Numbered from the stretch's first letter, positions 18,530 through 27,663 are shown. The stretch is DNA of 64,000 bases from Sporomusa acidovorans (GCF_002257695.2 NZ_CP155571.1); one strand, 5' to 3'. Notes: a model not told the origin generated them from the sequence alone. A program made the numbers and translations.

Positions 18530-19822
18530 ATGGCCGGTCAGCTGGCTGTCGATTTTGGTAATGCCTATACGGTACTGGCTTACTGGCGCCGGGCATCCCG
18601 CCAGGCTGAGACGCTGTACCTGCCCGGAGTGACACGGCCCATACCGGCAACGGGCGCGGGGCAACGTAAGCGCGTGTTTGCCGCTCCCTCCCTGATTGCC
18701 TATGGCGAGGCGGCCGGCGAGTGTTTGATTGGACAGGAGGCCGTTGAAAGCAATTTGGCGGAAAGGGTGTTTCATGATTTGCAATATGATGTTCTTACCG
18801 GCAAACGGGTATATAATTTAGTAGGCGGTCGCCCGCTGTGCGGCCACGATATGGCCAGGGATTATTTAGCTCTTTTATTGCGCCGGGCCGGCCACGCGCT
18901 GGGATTAGGCAGCGAAACGGCTCTAACCTTTACCATGCCGCTGGCGGCTTGTAAATCGGCGGCAATCTGGCAGCGCTGCCGGCAGTGGTTGGAAGGTACT
19001 GTCAGGCAGGCAGGTTTTAGCCGGCTGGAATTTATCGAAGAACCGTGGGCCGCCGCCTGGGGCGCCGGCATGCAGATAAAGCCGGGAGAGTATTATCTCG
19101 TTCTCAGCTTAAACGATGCATTTATTGAGACCGCCATGATTCAGGCCGTTAATCAGGCTGGCGGCGGCAGCAAGCGCCATATCCGGGTGATCAGTTATGC
19201 CTCGGACTGGCTGCTGGCAGACGGGGACGATCCAGCTTTACAGCAGGCGGTGTTGGCTATTATCCGGCAGGGCTTAAGGGAGGCCGCATCACTGGGGGTT
19301 ACGGCAGAATATCTTACAGGTGTAGTTGCAACCGGCAGCCGGATTAGTGCCAAGCTGCCGGCAATGGTGCAGCAGCTATTCCCGGCAATTGCTCTCCACG
19401 GCCAGCGCCCCTGGACGGCAGCCGCTTGCGGGGCTGTGCTCTTAACCGCGGGGCTTGCTGGCTGTGGTTATCTGCGGGACCGTTATACTTTGCGCTACCT
19501 GGCCGGAAATAGCTATCAGTATCGTGAACTGGTGGCGCAGGGGACGTTTTATCCCAGCGAGGGTCCGGTGGCTGAATGTGTTATTAGGGCCAGCTATGAC
19601 GGTCAACGGGAGTTCGCGTTATGGCTTTACCGCAACGAGGATCAATGCGTGAACGAGAATAACCCGTTGATTCTGGTAACTGCGCTGCCGGCAGTGGCCG
19701 GCCAGGAAGTCATTCATGTAAAAGCCAGTCTTGACGGCGCCGGACAACTGGTTGTAACGGCTGTGGAACTGGCGAGTGGCAATGCTGTCGCGAACCGAAT
19801 CATAGCCGCCAAACTAATATAG
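18530..19822 (+). CDS. Hsp70/DnaK-like ATPase (ASKHA fold)
   Basis: The 430-residue protein opens with LAVDFGNAYTVLAYW, a phosphate-1 motif of the actin/Hsp70 fold, and contains an EEPWAAAWGAG segment that matches the Hsp70 EPxAAAxxYG region. The C-terminal 90 residues resemble a small beta-rich substrate-binding-like domain. It is shorter than DnaK (about 610 residues) and lacks its helical lid, so it is a specialised relative and not the housekeeping chaperone. A chaperone-like role on a cluster partner is inferred. ATG 18530 is 17 bases after the HEAT/WD40 gene. Confidence 0.75.
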   Translation: MAGQLAVDFGNAYTVLAYWRRASRQAETLYLPGVTRPIPATGAGQRKRVFAAPSLIAYGEAAGECLIGQEAVESNLAERVFHDLQYDVLTGKRVYNLVGGRPLCGHDMARDYLALLLRRAGHALGLGSETALTFTMPLAACKSAAIWQRCRQWLEGTVRQAGFSRLEFIEEPWAAAWGAGMQIKPGEYYLVLSLNDAFIETAMIQAVNQAGGGSKRHIRVISYASDWLLADGDDPALQQAVLAIIRQGLREAASLGVTAEYLTGVVATGSRISAKLPAMVQQLFPAIALHGQRPWTAAACGAVLLTAGLAGCGYLRDRYTLRYLAGNSYQYRELVAQGTFYPSEGPVAECVIRASYDGQREFALWLYRNEDQCVNENNPLILVTALPAVAGQEVIHVKASLDGAGQLVVTAVELASGNAVANRIIAAKLI

Positions 19823-19835
19823 CGGGGGGATAAAG

Positions 19836-20216
19836 ATGTCGCATTTTACTCAGGTAACAACCAAAATTACCAACAGGGAGATGCTGCTTACCTGTTTGCA
19901 AGAATTAGGCTACAGCGTGGAGGAAAAAACTACGATTAAGGGGTATCGCGGACAGGAAACCTCTGTGGATATTGCCGTACGTATGAAACAAGGCTACGAT
20001 ATTGGGTTTGTGTCAGGGGCCGACGGTATGTATAGCTTTGTTGCCGATTGGTTTGGGGTGCAGGGGACGGATGAACAGCAATTTACCCAAAAAGTGCAGC
20101 AGCAATACGCCTTAACCACCATCAGGAATAAAATTGGCCAGCAGGGTTTTAATATCGTAGAGCAGCAACAGGAGGCCAACGGGCAAATCAGACTGGTGGT
20201 ACGCCGGTGGGTATAG
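19836..20216 (+). CDS. DUF1257 (Ycf35-like) protein
   Basis: This 126-residue protein begins MSHFTQVTTKITNREMLL and matches the DUF1257 family, which includes the plastid protein Ycf35. Family members are small, soluble and of unknown function, and often lie beside a Ycf46-like AAA ATPase, as here. No catalytic residues or membrane segments are visible. It is 13 bases after the Hsp70-like gene with a GGGGGG ribosome-binding site and ends with TAG. Confidence 0.8.
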   Translation: MSHFTQVTTKITNREMLLTCLQELGYSVEEKTTIKGYRGQETSVDIAVRMKQGYDIGFVSGADGMYSFVADWFGVQGTDEQQFTQKVQQQYALTTIRNKIGQQGFNIVEQQQEANGQIRLVVRRWV

Positions 20217-20227
20217 GGGGAAGACAT

Positions 20228-21771
20228 ATGGAAAACTTTACCGAACAATTTGACACCTACATCCGAGCAAGGGTTACGCTCTCGTAATTGTAACGCCGGA
20301 AGAAGAACGAGCTATCGAACAGATAAAAACCGTATGTGAACAGAAAAACCGCACCTGCCTGTCCTGGGATGTCGCCGACGCCTTTGTGGTGCTTGCCGGC
20401 AAACCAACACTGGATCTCAAATGCCGTGATCCGCTGGTTGCCCTGGACCTAATGGAAAAGACAGGTATGGAAAATACGGGAACCATTTTTATTTGCAAAG
20501 ATTTCCATGATTTTTGGACCAGCCCGCCGGTAAAACGCAAGCTAAGAAGTGTTGCCCAGCGGCTGACACAGACCAGAACCTCCATTGTTATTACCACGCC
20601 TACCAGGCAGATTCCGGACGAACTACAGGATGAGGCGGTGGTGATTTATCTTAGCCGCCCGACTGGCGAAGAGCTGGATACTGTGCTCGACGGTCTCCTA
20701 AAGGGCGCCAATGTAAAAATGAATCTAACCGAAACCGGCCGGGAAAAGGTGGTTCAGGCTGCTATGGGGATGACTGCCGGTCAGGCCCGCCGGGTATTTT
20801 CCAAAGCGATTGTAACCTGCGGTTGTTTGGATGATCGCAGTATTTCCATGATTACGGAAGAAAAGGCTCAGTTGGTGCGGCAGAGTGAAGCGCTTGAGTT
20901 CTTAAACGCCACCGAAACTTCGGAAAGTGTTGGCGGTCTGGGAGTTTTAAAAGACTGGCTGCGCCTGAGAGAACAGGCTTTTACCAAAGATGCCCGCGAC
21001 TATGGACTGCCTGCGCCCAAAGGAATTGCTATGGTCGGCATTCCCGGCACAGGCAAGAGCTTAACGGCGAAAATGATCAGCAGTTTGTGGCAATTGCCGC
21101 TTTTGCGGCTTGACGTCGGCGCTCTGTTCGGGTCGTATGTTGGCGAATCGGAAGACCGTTGCCGGCGGGCGCTGCATATTGCCGAGACAATCGCTCCTTG
21201 TATTTTGTGGGTGGATGAGATTGAAAAGGCCTTTGCCTTTGGCGCCGGTGACGGCGGTACCAGCCAGCGGGTTTTTGCGACCTTGCTGACCTGGATGCAG
21301 GACAAAAAAGCACCCTGCTTTGTTGTAGCCACAGCTAACAATATTGCCGCACTGCCGCCGGAACTGATGCGCAAGGGACGTTTTGACGAAATTTTTTTCC
21401 TGGATTTGCCGCATATGGCGGAGCGGCGCGAAATTTTTATCACCCATCTGAAACGGCGGAATCGCAACCCGCGTGATTTTGACCTTAAGCGTTTGGTAAA
21501 GGAAGCGGACGGCTACGTCGGGGCTGAAATTGAACAGGCCATTATTGATGCCATGTATCTGGCCTTTAGTGATCATATGCGGGAGATAACGACTGACGAT
21601 ATTGTCCTGTCCTTAAAACGACAGGTGCCGCTGTCGGTTTCCCAACGGGAAAATATCCAGTATCTCAGGCAGTGGCTGCAGGAGGGCCGTGCCCAGTCTG
21701 CCTCCTATCCGGGTGAGATTGCCGGTGAAACAGGCTCCGGTCAGGTACTCCTCGAAATTGATGACCACTAG
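20228..21771 (+). CDS. Ycf46-like AAA+ ATPase, frameshifted near its start
   Basis: The protein has an N-terminal degenerate domain and a C-terminal AAA+ module with Walker A GIPGTGKS (21037-21060), Walker B ILWVDEIEK (about 21201-21225) and a second-region RKGRFDEIFF. The natural start is ATG 20228 after a GGGGG site, giving MENFTEQFDTYIRAR, but that frame meets a TAA at 20285. One inserted base in the GGG run at 20271-20273 would restore RARGYALVIVTPEEERA in the main frame. The frame from 20278 to 21771 is otherwise open. It may be a real mutation, a sequencing error, or programmed frameshifting. Neighbours DUF1257 and DUF2997 point to a joint function. Confidence 0.8.
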
Positions 21772-21790
21772 GATGAAAGGGCGATGAAGC

Positions 21791-21991
21791 ATGGATAAAG
21801 AGGAATTGGAGATTATCATTGATACAAAGGGGCAGGTGAGCATCAAGGTGGCCGGGGCCAAAGGCGGCAAATGCCTGGATATTACCAAACCCATTGAAGA
21901 GGCGTTAGGGGAAGTCAAAGTCCGGGAGATGTCCCCCGAGTACTACGAACAGCCGGCTGATGCCGCCAAAGTACGGGATAATCAGCGATGA
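21791..21991 (+). CDS. DUF2997 small protein
   Basis: The 66-residue protein begins MDKEELEIIIDTKGQVSIKV and contains GAKGGKCLDITKPIEEALG, the pattern of DUF2997, a family of small proteins found next to DUF1257 and AAA ATPase genes. It is acidic and soluble, with one central cysteine. Its stop overlaps the start of the radical SAM gene (ATGA), so the two are translationally coupled. Function is unknown. Confidence 0.75.
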   Translation: MDKEELEIIIDTKGQVSIKVAGAKGGKCLDITKPIEEALGEVKVREMSPEYYEQPADAAKVRDNQR

Positions 21992-22572
21992 ACCCGCAGG
22001 AAAAAACAAAAGGCGGCCTGATTAATCTGGCCGCCTTTTTGCCTGCATCGCGCAGCAACGGACCCGGCTTGCGTGCCGTTGTCTGGGTTCAGGGGTGCGA
22101 GCGCCGCTGTCCAGGCTGCTTTAACCCGGATATGCAGGAATTTAGAAAAAAAGAGCTAGTTCCGGCAGCAGAGCTGGTAAAACGTATCTGCGCGCTTCCC
22201 GGCATTGAAGGAGTCACCTTTTCCGGCGGCGAGCCGTTTGCGCAGGCCGGGGCGTTGGCAAGGCTGGCTGAGCGGCTTGCCGTCCAGGGGTTAACTATCG
22301 TAATTTTCACAGGCTATACTTTTGCCGAACTTACGGCACAGCCTAACCCAGCCTGGCAACAGCTGCTGGCTGCTGCCGATTTATTGGTTGCCGGACCCTA
22401 TCGCGAGGATTTGCCTTCGCAGGACTATCTTTTGGGTTCGGCTAATCAGCAATTGGTTTTCCTCACCGACAAGCTGAAGCATCATCCGGATTTCGCGGAA
22501 AATAAGGGACAAACCATGGAGGTTATTGTCGACGCGGCCGGCAATGTAATCACTACAGGGCTTGTAAAATGA
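21988..22572 (+). CDS. Radical SAM activase-like protein (NrdG/PflA type)
   Basis: The 194-residue protein has the [4Fe-4S]-binding CxxxCxxC motif in CERRCPGCFNP and the SAM-binding FSGGEPFAQ. Its length and the VVWVQGC opening resemble NrdG-type glycyl-radical activases. No glycyl radical enzyme is encoded next to it. Since it overlaps DUF2997 by 4 bases and ends a six-gene cluster, it may modify or activate one of the cluster proteins; this is an inference. It may also be NrdG acting on a distant partner, but the cluster makes that less likely. Confidence 0.8.
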   Translation: MNPQEKTKGGLINLAAFLPASRSNGPGLRAVVWVQGCERRCPGCFNPDMQEFRKKELVPAAELVKRICALPGIEGVTFSGGEPFAQAGALARLAERLAVQGLTIVIFTGYTFAELTAQPNPAWQQLLAAADLLVAGPYREDLPSQDYLLGSANQQLVFLTDKLKHHPDFAENKGQTMEVIVDAAGNVITTGLVK

Positions 22573-22692
22573 GTCAAAAATTTCACGCTTGCTATGACCG
22601 GCTAGTTCCTACTAACAACTTGCCGTTTTATCTCGGGCGGATGATGTACTTTACTTATAAAGATGTACGTGGGTATTGATAATGGGGCCAAA

Positions 22693-24708
22693 CTAATTAT
22701 CGATAGCATATTGCCGCATCTTCCGGTATAACGTATTACGTGAAAGGCCCATCGACCTTGCAGTCAGACTAACATTACCGCCATAACCGGTCAAACGGGC
22801 GATAATTTCCCAGCGCTCGTTTTCTTCCAACCTACGCCTCCGTTCTTCCCGGTTGCTAAAACATTGAGGTTGTACTTGCGGTGAAAAGCTCTCCCCACCT
22901 AGGGTGCATGGTCGATAATTACGGATTTCATCGGGCAGATGAGCCAAGGTGACAATATTGCCCTCTGCCAGATTAATAATTCTTTCGATTACGTTTTGTA
23001 ATTCCCGTACATTGCCTGGCCAACCATAGCTTGCGATCCGGTTCAACACTTCCGGTTCAATAGTAAAATTACGACCGTTGCACGTATCCATCTTTTCCAG
23101 GAAATGATGAAATAAGAGGGGAATGTCATCCCTGCGCTCTCTGAGCGGAGGAATCGTAATGGAAATAACATTCAAACGGTAGTATAAATCTTTACGAAAA
23201 GTTCCTTTTTTTACTTCCGTCAACAGGCATTTATTCGTCGCGCAAATAACCCGTACGTTGACAGGAATCTCCTTATCGCCGCCAACCCGAAATATCTTTC
23301 GTTCCTGCAACGCCCGCAGCAGGGCCACTTGGTGTTCCATAGGCATATCACCGATTTCATCCAGCAGTAATGTTCCCCCGGCAGCCAATTCGAATTTTCC
23401 CGGTTTGCCGCCACGCCGTGCCCCGGTAAAAGCGCCTTCTTCGTAGCCAAACAACTCGCTGCCAATTAATTCCCGCGGTATTGCCCCGCAGTTTACCGCG
23501 ACGAACGGCCCTGACCGGCGATCACTTCGATTATGTATCGCCTGGGCGAATATTTCCTTACCGGTTCCGCTTTCGCCTTGCAGCAACACGTTTGATGATG
23601 TCGCTGCCGCAAGGGATGCCACGCGAATGGCTTCGAGCATGCCTTTACTATTGCCAATAATGTTACTAAACTGGAGCGTGCCATAATGTCCGCTGAAACG
23701 GTTAACCAGACTCTGAATCTTGGCGATCGTCCTCAATATGATAACGCCGCCGGTAACCACCCCATATTCATCTGTCAATGGTTCTCCAGATGCAAAACAA
23801 TGGATCAGTCCCTGACCGGCATCTGCCATAAGTTCGACATCGGTATAGGGTTTATGATTTTGCAGCATTTTTTTGTTTAGCGCCTTTTTCCAGCCAAAAA
23901 CTTTATCAACTGGCTGCCCCACAACATCGGGCTCAAATTTCCCCAATATTTTTTGCGCAATAGGGTTGAATTCAATAATACCGCCATCCTTATCAATTAC
24001 AACAACACCATCGGACATCGTATTAAAAATATTTGTCAGCCGGTTATTTACCAATTTCAGTTCCCGGTTTTTCTTTTGAATGCCGATCTGGGCCATAATA
24101 GCCTCTGCCGCGGCCACAACCATTCCCAGAGTATGCAGATGGGCGGCGTGCGAAACGCCCGATACGTTGAGAATGCCCAGTACGTCTCCTTTGGCGTCAA
24201 GAATCGGAGCGGCAGAACAGGTAAGACAATGGTGCTTGTGACAATAGTGTTCGGCGCCTGAAACCTGAATGGGTCTTTTAATTTCCAGGGCAGTGCCAAC
24301 CGCATTGGTTCCTGCCTCATACTCACTCCAGCAAGCCCCTTTGAAAAAGTTCACGGTAATGGGGTTGGTCAATGTGTCCCGATCGCCAAACAGTTCCATA
24401 ATATACCCGCGGGCATCGGCGAGTACTACCACAAACCCAGACCCTTCTACCACTTTATACAGATTGACCATAAAAGGCTGCGCAATATCAATAAGCTCCC
24501 GGCTTTGTTTAAGAACTAAGCTAAGTGTGTCCGGATCAAGCTTTCGGTGTTTCTTACTGTTGTAAGGATCAACTTTGGCTTTGTAACACCTTTCCCAGGA
24601 TTCAACAATTGGCTGACGTACTCTAAGGTTTATTCTACTTCCGGTTTTAATGAATTTATGCCAATCCGGGATCATTCTGCCAACAATCTCCTCAGCAACC
24701 ACCGACAC
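22693..24708 (-). CDS. AcoR-like sigma-54-dependent transcriptional activator
   Basis: The product of about 671 residues has an N-terminal GAF-type sensor region, a PAS domain (about residues 225-330), an AAA+ domain with Walker A GESGTGKE and an intact GAFTGA loop, and a Fis-type helix-turn-helix at the C-terminus. This is the layout of AcoR, which activates acetoin or alcohol operons. GTG 24708 with GGAGG 8-9 bases upstream is the best start; an ATG at 24675 is an alternative. It lies directly downstream of a riboswitch-like leader (24762-24911). The likely target is the iron alcohol dehydrogenase, which has a -24/-12 promoter at 30729-30745. Confidence 0.88.
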   Translation of the reverse strand: MSVVAEEIVGRMIPDWHKFIKTGSRINLRVRQPIVESWERCYKAKVDPYNSKKHRKLDPDTLSLVLKQSRELIDIAQPFMVNLYKVVEGSGFVVVLADARGYIMELFGDRDTLTNPITVNFFKGACWSEYEAGTNAVGTALEIKRPIQVSGAEHYCHKHHCLTCSAAPILDAKGDVLGILNVSGVSHAAHLHTLGMVVAAAEAIMAQIGIQKKNRELKLVNNRLTNIFNTMSDGVVVIDKDGGIIEFNPIAQKILGKFEPDVVGQPVDKVFGWKKALNKKMLQNHKPYTDVELMADAGQGLIHCFASGEPLTDEYGVVTGGVIILRTIAKIQSLVNRFSGHYGTLQFSNIIGNSKGMLEAIRVASLAAATSSNVLLQGESGTGKEIFAQAIHNRSDRRSGPFVAVNCGAIPRELIGSELFGYEEGAFTGARRGGKPGKFELAAGGTLLLDEIGDMPMEHQVALLRALQERKIFRVGGDKEIPVNVRVICATNKCLLTEVKKGTFRKDLYYRLNVISITIPPLRERRDDIPLLFHHFLEKMDTCNGRNFTIEPEVLNRIASYGWPGNVRELQNVIERIINLAEGNIVTLAHLPDEIRNYRPCTLGGESFSPQVQPQCFSNREERRRRLEENERWEIIARLTGYGGNVSLTARSMGLSRNTLYRKMRQYAIDN

Positions 24709-24761
24709 AATCGCCCACCTCCAGTTTAATATCATTCCGATATTAACGCGTCTTCAGTCCT

Positions 24762-24799
24762 AAAAAAAGAAAACGGAATGCCCAAGAAATCAGCATCCG
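24762..24799 (-). terminator. Terminator of the riboswitch-like leader
   Basis: The minus-strand stem CGGATGC/GCATTCCG is followed by TTTTCTTTTTTT. It lies about 54 bases before the activator start, so it must act as a conditional terminator and not as an end of an upstream gene. Confidence 0.75.
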
Positions 24800-24911
24800 T
24801 CTCACCTAATGGATACTGACTCCTTTCCGCAAGGGGAGGGTCAGCGGTTTTCCGCTAAACCCTTCAGGCCTATTTGTCGTAGTCTCCTTTAGACCAAATA
24901 AGCTCGGAGTC
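24762..24911 (-). promoter_or_regulatory. Riboswitch-like leader with terminator/antiterminator (Moco/Tuco candidate)
   Basis: On the minus strand the closing stem GACTCC/GGAGTC (24906-24911 with 24818-24823) encloses a multi-arm domain including an AGCGG-AAAA-CCGCT hairpin. The segments CTCCGAGC, TTTGGTC, AGGG...CCCTCCC and GGAAAGG resemble the molybdenum/tungsten cofactor riboswitch, in a short form. A terminator (24762-24799, CGGAATGC stem then T-rich tail) competes with an antiterminator (24790-24798 with 24811-24819) whose upstream arm overlaps the closing stem. Bound ligand would favour termination and lower expression of the AcoR-like gene. The attenuation architecture is seen; the ligand class is inferred. 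Confidence 0.6.
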
Positions 24912-25134
24912 TAACCGTTAGATATTCCGCCAACAATACGGTTCGAAAAACATTCATATAACCATAAATATTCTTGCTCAGATTGCCTTATCCTGCGTAT
25001 TGTTTTTTATAATTTATAAAATTTTACATATTTTCTAAATTATTATTAAATTAGCATAAATAGGTAAATGTGTGGCGGCAGCCAACATCACGGAACTTAT
25101 TAAGAATGTCCAGGCAGTCCGCATTGCTAAACTC

Positions 25135-25165
25135 TAAAAAAGCCAGCTCATTAGGGACTGGCTCT
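25135..25165 (-). terminator. Terminator after the resolvase fragment
   Basis: AGCCAG/CTGGCT stem followed on the minus strand by six T residues, about 30 bases after the end of the resolvase fragment. The AT-rich stretch 24912-25134 next to it shows no gene I can support. Confidence 0.7.
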
Positions 25166-25192
25166 TTAAGTCAATAGATACCCCGTTTCATG

Positions 25193-25537
25193 CTATTTAA
25201 ATTGGGTAGCAGCAAATATTACTGCGAGAAGTCTGCCAGTCGGACTAGTTGTGTCAAACTCTTCCTTGATACTCACCAGGCCCACTTCTTTTGCTTTAAA
25301 CCGCTCAATAATATTGCGAAAATCTATGGTATCTTGTGCCAATCGGCTTATCGATTCAATATAGACGGTATCGCCCGGGCCTGCAGAATCAAGCATCGCC
25401 ATCCGTTGCGGACGGGCTGCGCCTTTACCATATATTCTGTCTTTGAATATCCGTTCCACATGATAGCGCCGCAATGCCTGCAACTGACCATAGGGGTTCT
25501 GTTCATACTTTGATATGCTCACATAACCAATATTCAT
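25193..25537 (-). pseudogene. Truncated serine recombinase (resolvase catalytic domain only)
   Basis: The 114-residue product matches the N-terminal catalytic domain of resolvase/invertase proteins: MNIGYVSISKYEQN holds the nucleophilic serine region and YIESISRLAQDT the conserved RL segment. It ends at TSPTGRLLAVIFAATQFK with TAG, exactly where the family continues into the long E helix and DNA-binding domain, so it cannot bind DNA normally. It lies between the truncated HydB gene and the activator leader, and probably marks a past recombination event. Confidence 0.75.
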
Positions 25538-25608
25538 AGCCGCCACCTTCTCCCTGCACCGTTATTTGCCACAGCTATAGAGTGTGAAAGTTGCCTTAAG
25601 AATATTCG

Positions 25609-27270
25609 TCACAAACCACAGCCTTTGCAGAGTTCGGTAATAGTGAAATTGGTCAGCGCAGTGCATGCCCCTGCCGGGCAGCGTTTGTCATAAATATGCG
25701 CTTCGTATTCAGAGCGGAAATAACGCAGCGTGCTTAAAACCGGATTGGGAGCCGTCTGGCCCAGACCGCAAAGTGCAGTGCTCTTGATGTTCCTGGCCAT
25801 ATCCTCCAGGAGAGCGATATCGCCATCGTTGCCGTTTCCTTCGGTAATACGTGTAAGAATTTCCAGCATGCGCTTGGTGCCTTCACGGCAGGGGGTGCAT
25901 TTTCCACAGGATTCGGCCTGGGTAAATGCGAGGAAGAATTTCGCCAAGTCTACCATACAAGTGGTTTCGTCCATTACTACCAGACCGCCGGAACCCATCA
26001 TGGCACCGGCCTGGATGAGGGAATCGTAATCAATAGGAAGATCCAGCAGTTGCTCCGGCAAACAACCGCCGGAAGGTCCACCGATCTGGACAGCTTTGAA
26101 CTTTTTACCGCCCGGGATGCCGCCGCCAATGTCAAAGATAATTTCCCGCATGCTGATGCCCATTGGAACTTCGGCCAGGCCGGTGTGATTGATCCGGCCG
26201 GTAAGGGCAAATACCTTGGTGCCTTTGCTCTTGTCCGTGCCGATACCGGCGTACCAGGCCGCTCCTTTAGTAATAATCTGCGGTACATTAGCATACGTCT
26301 CTACGTTGTTAATGTTAGTAGGTTTACCCCATAGTCCGGAGACGGCCGGAAACGGGGGGCGGGGACGAGGCATGCCGCGCTTACCTTCGATGGACGCTAA
26401 TAGAGCGGTTTCTTCGCCGCAAACGAAAGCGCCGGCGCCTTCCTTAATTTTTAGGTGAAAATTAAAATTTGAGCCAAAAATGTTAGCGCCAAGAAATCCT
26501 ATGTCTGAGGCTTGCTTGATCGCGATCTTCAGTCGCTTGATAGCCAGCGGATACTCAGCCCGTACGTAAACATAGCCTTCGTCAGCACCAATAGCATAAC
26601 CACAGATAGCCATACCTTCAATGACCCGGTGCGGGTCACCCTCCAGCACGCTGCGATCCATGAACGCCCCCGGATCTCCTTCATCGGCATTACACACTAC
26701 ATATTTCTTGGCACCGGCTGCTTTATGGGTAAATCCCCATTTCATGCCGGTGGGAAAACCGCCGCCCCCGCGGCCGCGCAGACCGGATTTTTTTATTTCG
26801 GCAATAACAGCTGCAGGAGACATACCGGTAAGTACCTTAACCAATGCCTCGTAACCGCCGTTGGCGACGTATTCTTCGATGACTTCCGGATTGATGTAGC
26901 CACAATTGGCCAGCACCATGCGCATTTGTTTTTTATAAAAACTGAGATCACTGTAGCTGGGAATACTCTCATGCGTCCCGGGCTCTTTATACAACAAACG
27001 CTGAACAATTCGTCCCTTGTACAGGTGGCTGTCCACCAATTCAGGCACGTCTTCTGCCTGAACCCCCGCATAAAATGTGCCTTCAGGATAAACTATTATC
27101 AGCGGCCCGGCTTCACAAAGACCGTGGCAGCCGGTTTCTACAATTTTTATCTCGTTATCAAGGCCTTTCTGGGCTAGTTCCTTTTGCAGTGCGGCTGCCA
27201 CCTTCTTCGCACCTGCTGCAGTACAGCCGGTACCGGTGCAAATTAGTACGTGCGCTCTGATATATTGCAT
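25609..27270 (-). CDS. NuoF/HydB-type NADH-binding flavoprotein, C-terminally truncated
   Basis: This is the NAD(H)/FMN subunit of a NADH-dependent hydrogenase or formate dehydrogenase complex. The 553 residues include an N-terminal thioredoxin-like [2Fe-2S] domain (about 1-110), the NADH and FMN sites (GLRGRGGGGFPTGMKW, NADEGDPGAFMDR) and the C-terminal ESCGKCTPCREGTKRML [4Fe-4S] motif. HydB proteins normally end in a two-cluster ferredoxin domain, but this one stops at CKGCGL, within its first cluster motif. The next minus-strand gene is a resolvase remnant, and no catalytic HydA or FdhA is present. It is 24 bases after the HydC-like gene. Confidence 0.88.
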   Translation of the reverse strand: MQYIRAHVLICTGTGCTAAGAKKVAAALQKELAQKGLDNEIKIVETGCHGLCEAGPLIIVYPEGTFYAGVQAEDVPELVDSHLYKGRIVQRLLYKEPGTHESIPSYSDLSFYKKQMRMVLANCGYINPEVIEEYVANGGYEALVKVLTGMSPAAVIAEIKKSGLRGRGGGGFPTGMKWGFTHKAAGAKKYVVCNADEGDPGAFMDRSVLEGDPHRVIEGMAICGYAIGADEGYVYVRAEYPLAIKRLKIAIKQASDIGFLGANIFGSNFNFHLKIKEGAGAFVCGEETALLASIEGKRGMPRPRPPFPAVSGLWGKPTNINNVETYANVPQIITKGAAWYAGIGTDKSKGTKVFALTGRINHTGLAEVPMGISMREIIFDIGGGIPGGKKFKAVQIGGPSGGCLPEQLLDLPIDYDSLIQAGAMMGSGGLVVMDETTCMVDLAKFFLAFTQAESCGKCTPCREGTKRMLEILTRITEGNGNDGDIALLEDMARNIKSTALCGLGQTAPNPVLSTLRYFRSEYEAHIYDKRCPAGACTALTNFTITELCKGCGL

Positions 27271-27294
27271 AGTTTCGCCTCCGCTCTTTGCATC

Positions 27295-27663
27295 TCAGTC
27301 CGTGATTTTTGCGACAGCCAACTCTTTAACAATGCGGCCGTTAACTACATGCTCGCCAATAATTTTGGGCACATCGGTCACCAGTACCTTACCATAGGTA
27401 ATGCGTGGTTCACCGGGACGCACGACATCAACAAGCACTTCCTGTTCACACATGCCGATACAGCCAGTCTGACGCACCGTCACGTCTTGTAGTCTCCGCC
27501 TTGCCAACTCATCTAAAACAGCAATCATCACTTCCCTCGCCCCCGCTGCAATTCCACAGGTACCCATTCCAACAATAATCTGAGTACTTGCGGCGTAACG
27601 CAAGTGGGTTTCGGAGTTGAACTGGTCACGCATGTACTTTAAATCTTCCATTGTTTTCACCAT
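27295..27663 (-). CDS. Thioredoxin-like [2Fe-2S] ferredoxin (HydC/NuoE-like)
   Basis: The 122-residue protein has the four-cysteine pattern of thioredoxin-like [2Fe-2S] ferredoxins: GMGTCGIAAGA near residue 35 and RQTGCIGMCEQE near residue 65. These small subunits pass electrons between a NuoF-type flavoprotein and a catalytic subunit. It lies between the sensory [FeFe]-hydrogenase homologue and the NuoF-like gene in one minus-strand operon. It lacks the N-terminal helical region of full NuoE. Confidence 0.85.
   Translation of the reverse strand: MVKTMEDLKYMRDQFNSETHLRYAASTQIIVGMGTCGIAAGAREVMIAVLDELARRRLQDVTVRQTGCIGMCEQEVLVDVVRPGEPRITYGKVLVTDVPKIIGEHVVNGRIVKELAVAKITD

Noticed and set aside
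25073..25137. Possible C-terminal gene remnant on the plus strand (ends ITELIKNVQAVRIAKL)
   Set aside because: Protein-like, but too short to assign to a family and without a start.
25193..25204. Amber read-through extending the resolvase fragment
   Set aside because: The codons after the TAG give only eight unrelated residues before TAA, with no resolvase similarity.
26512..27177. Plus-strand frame of 221 codons opposite the HydB-like gene
   Set aside because: Shadow of conserved NuoF-type coding sequence.
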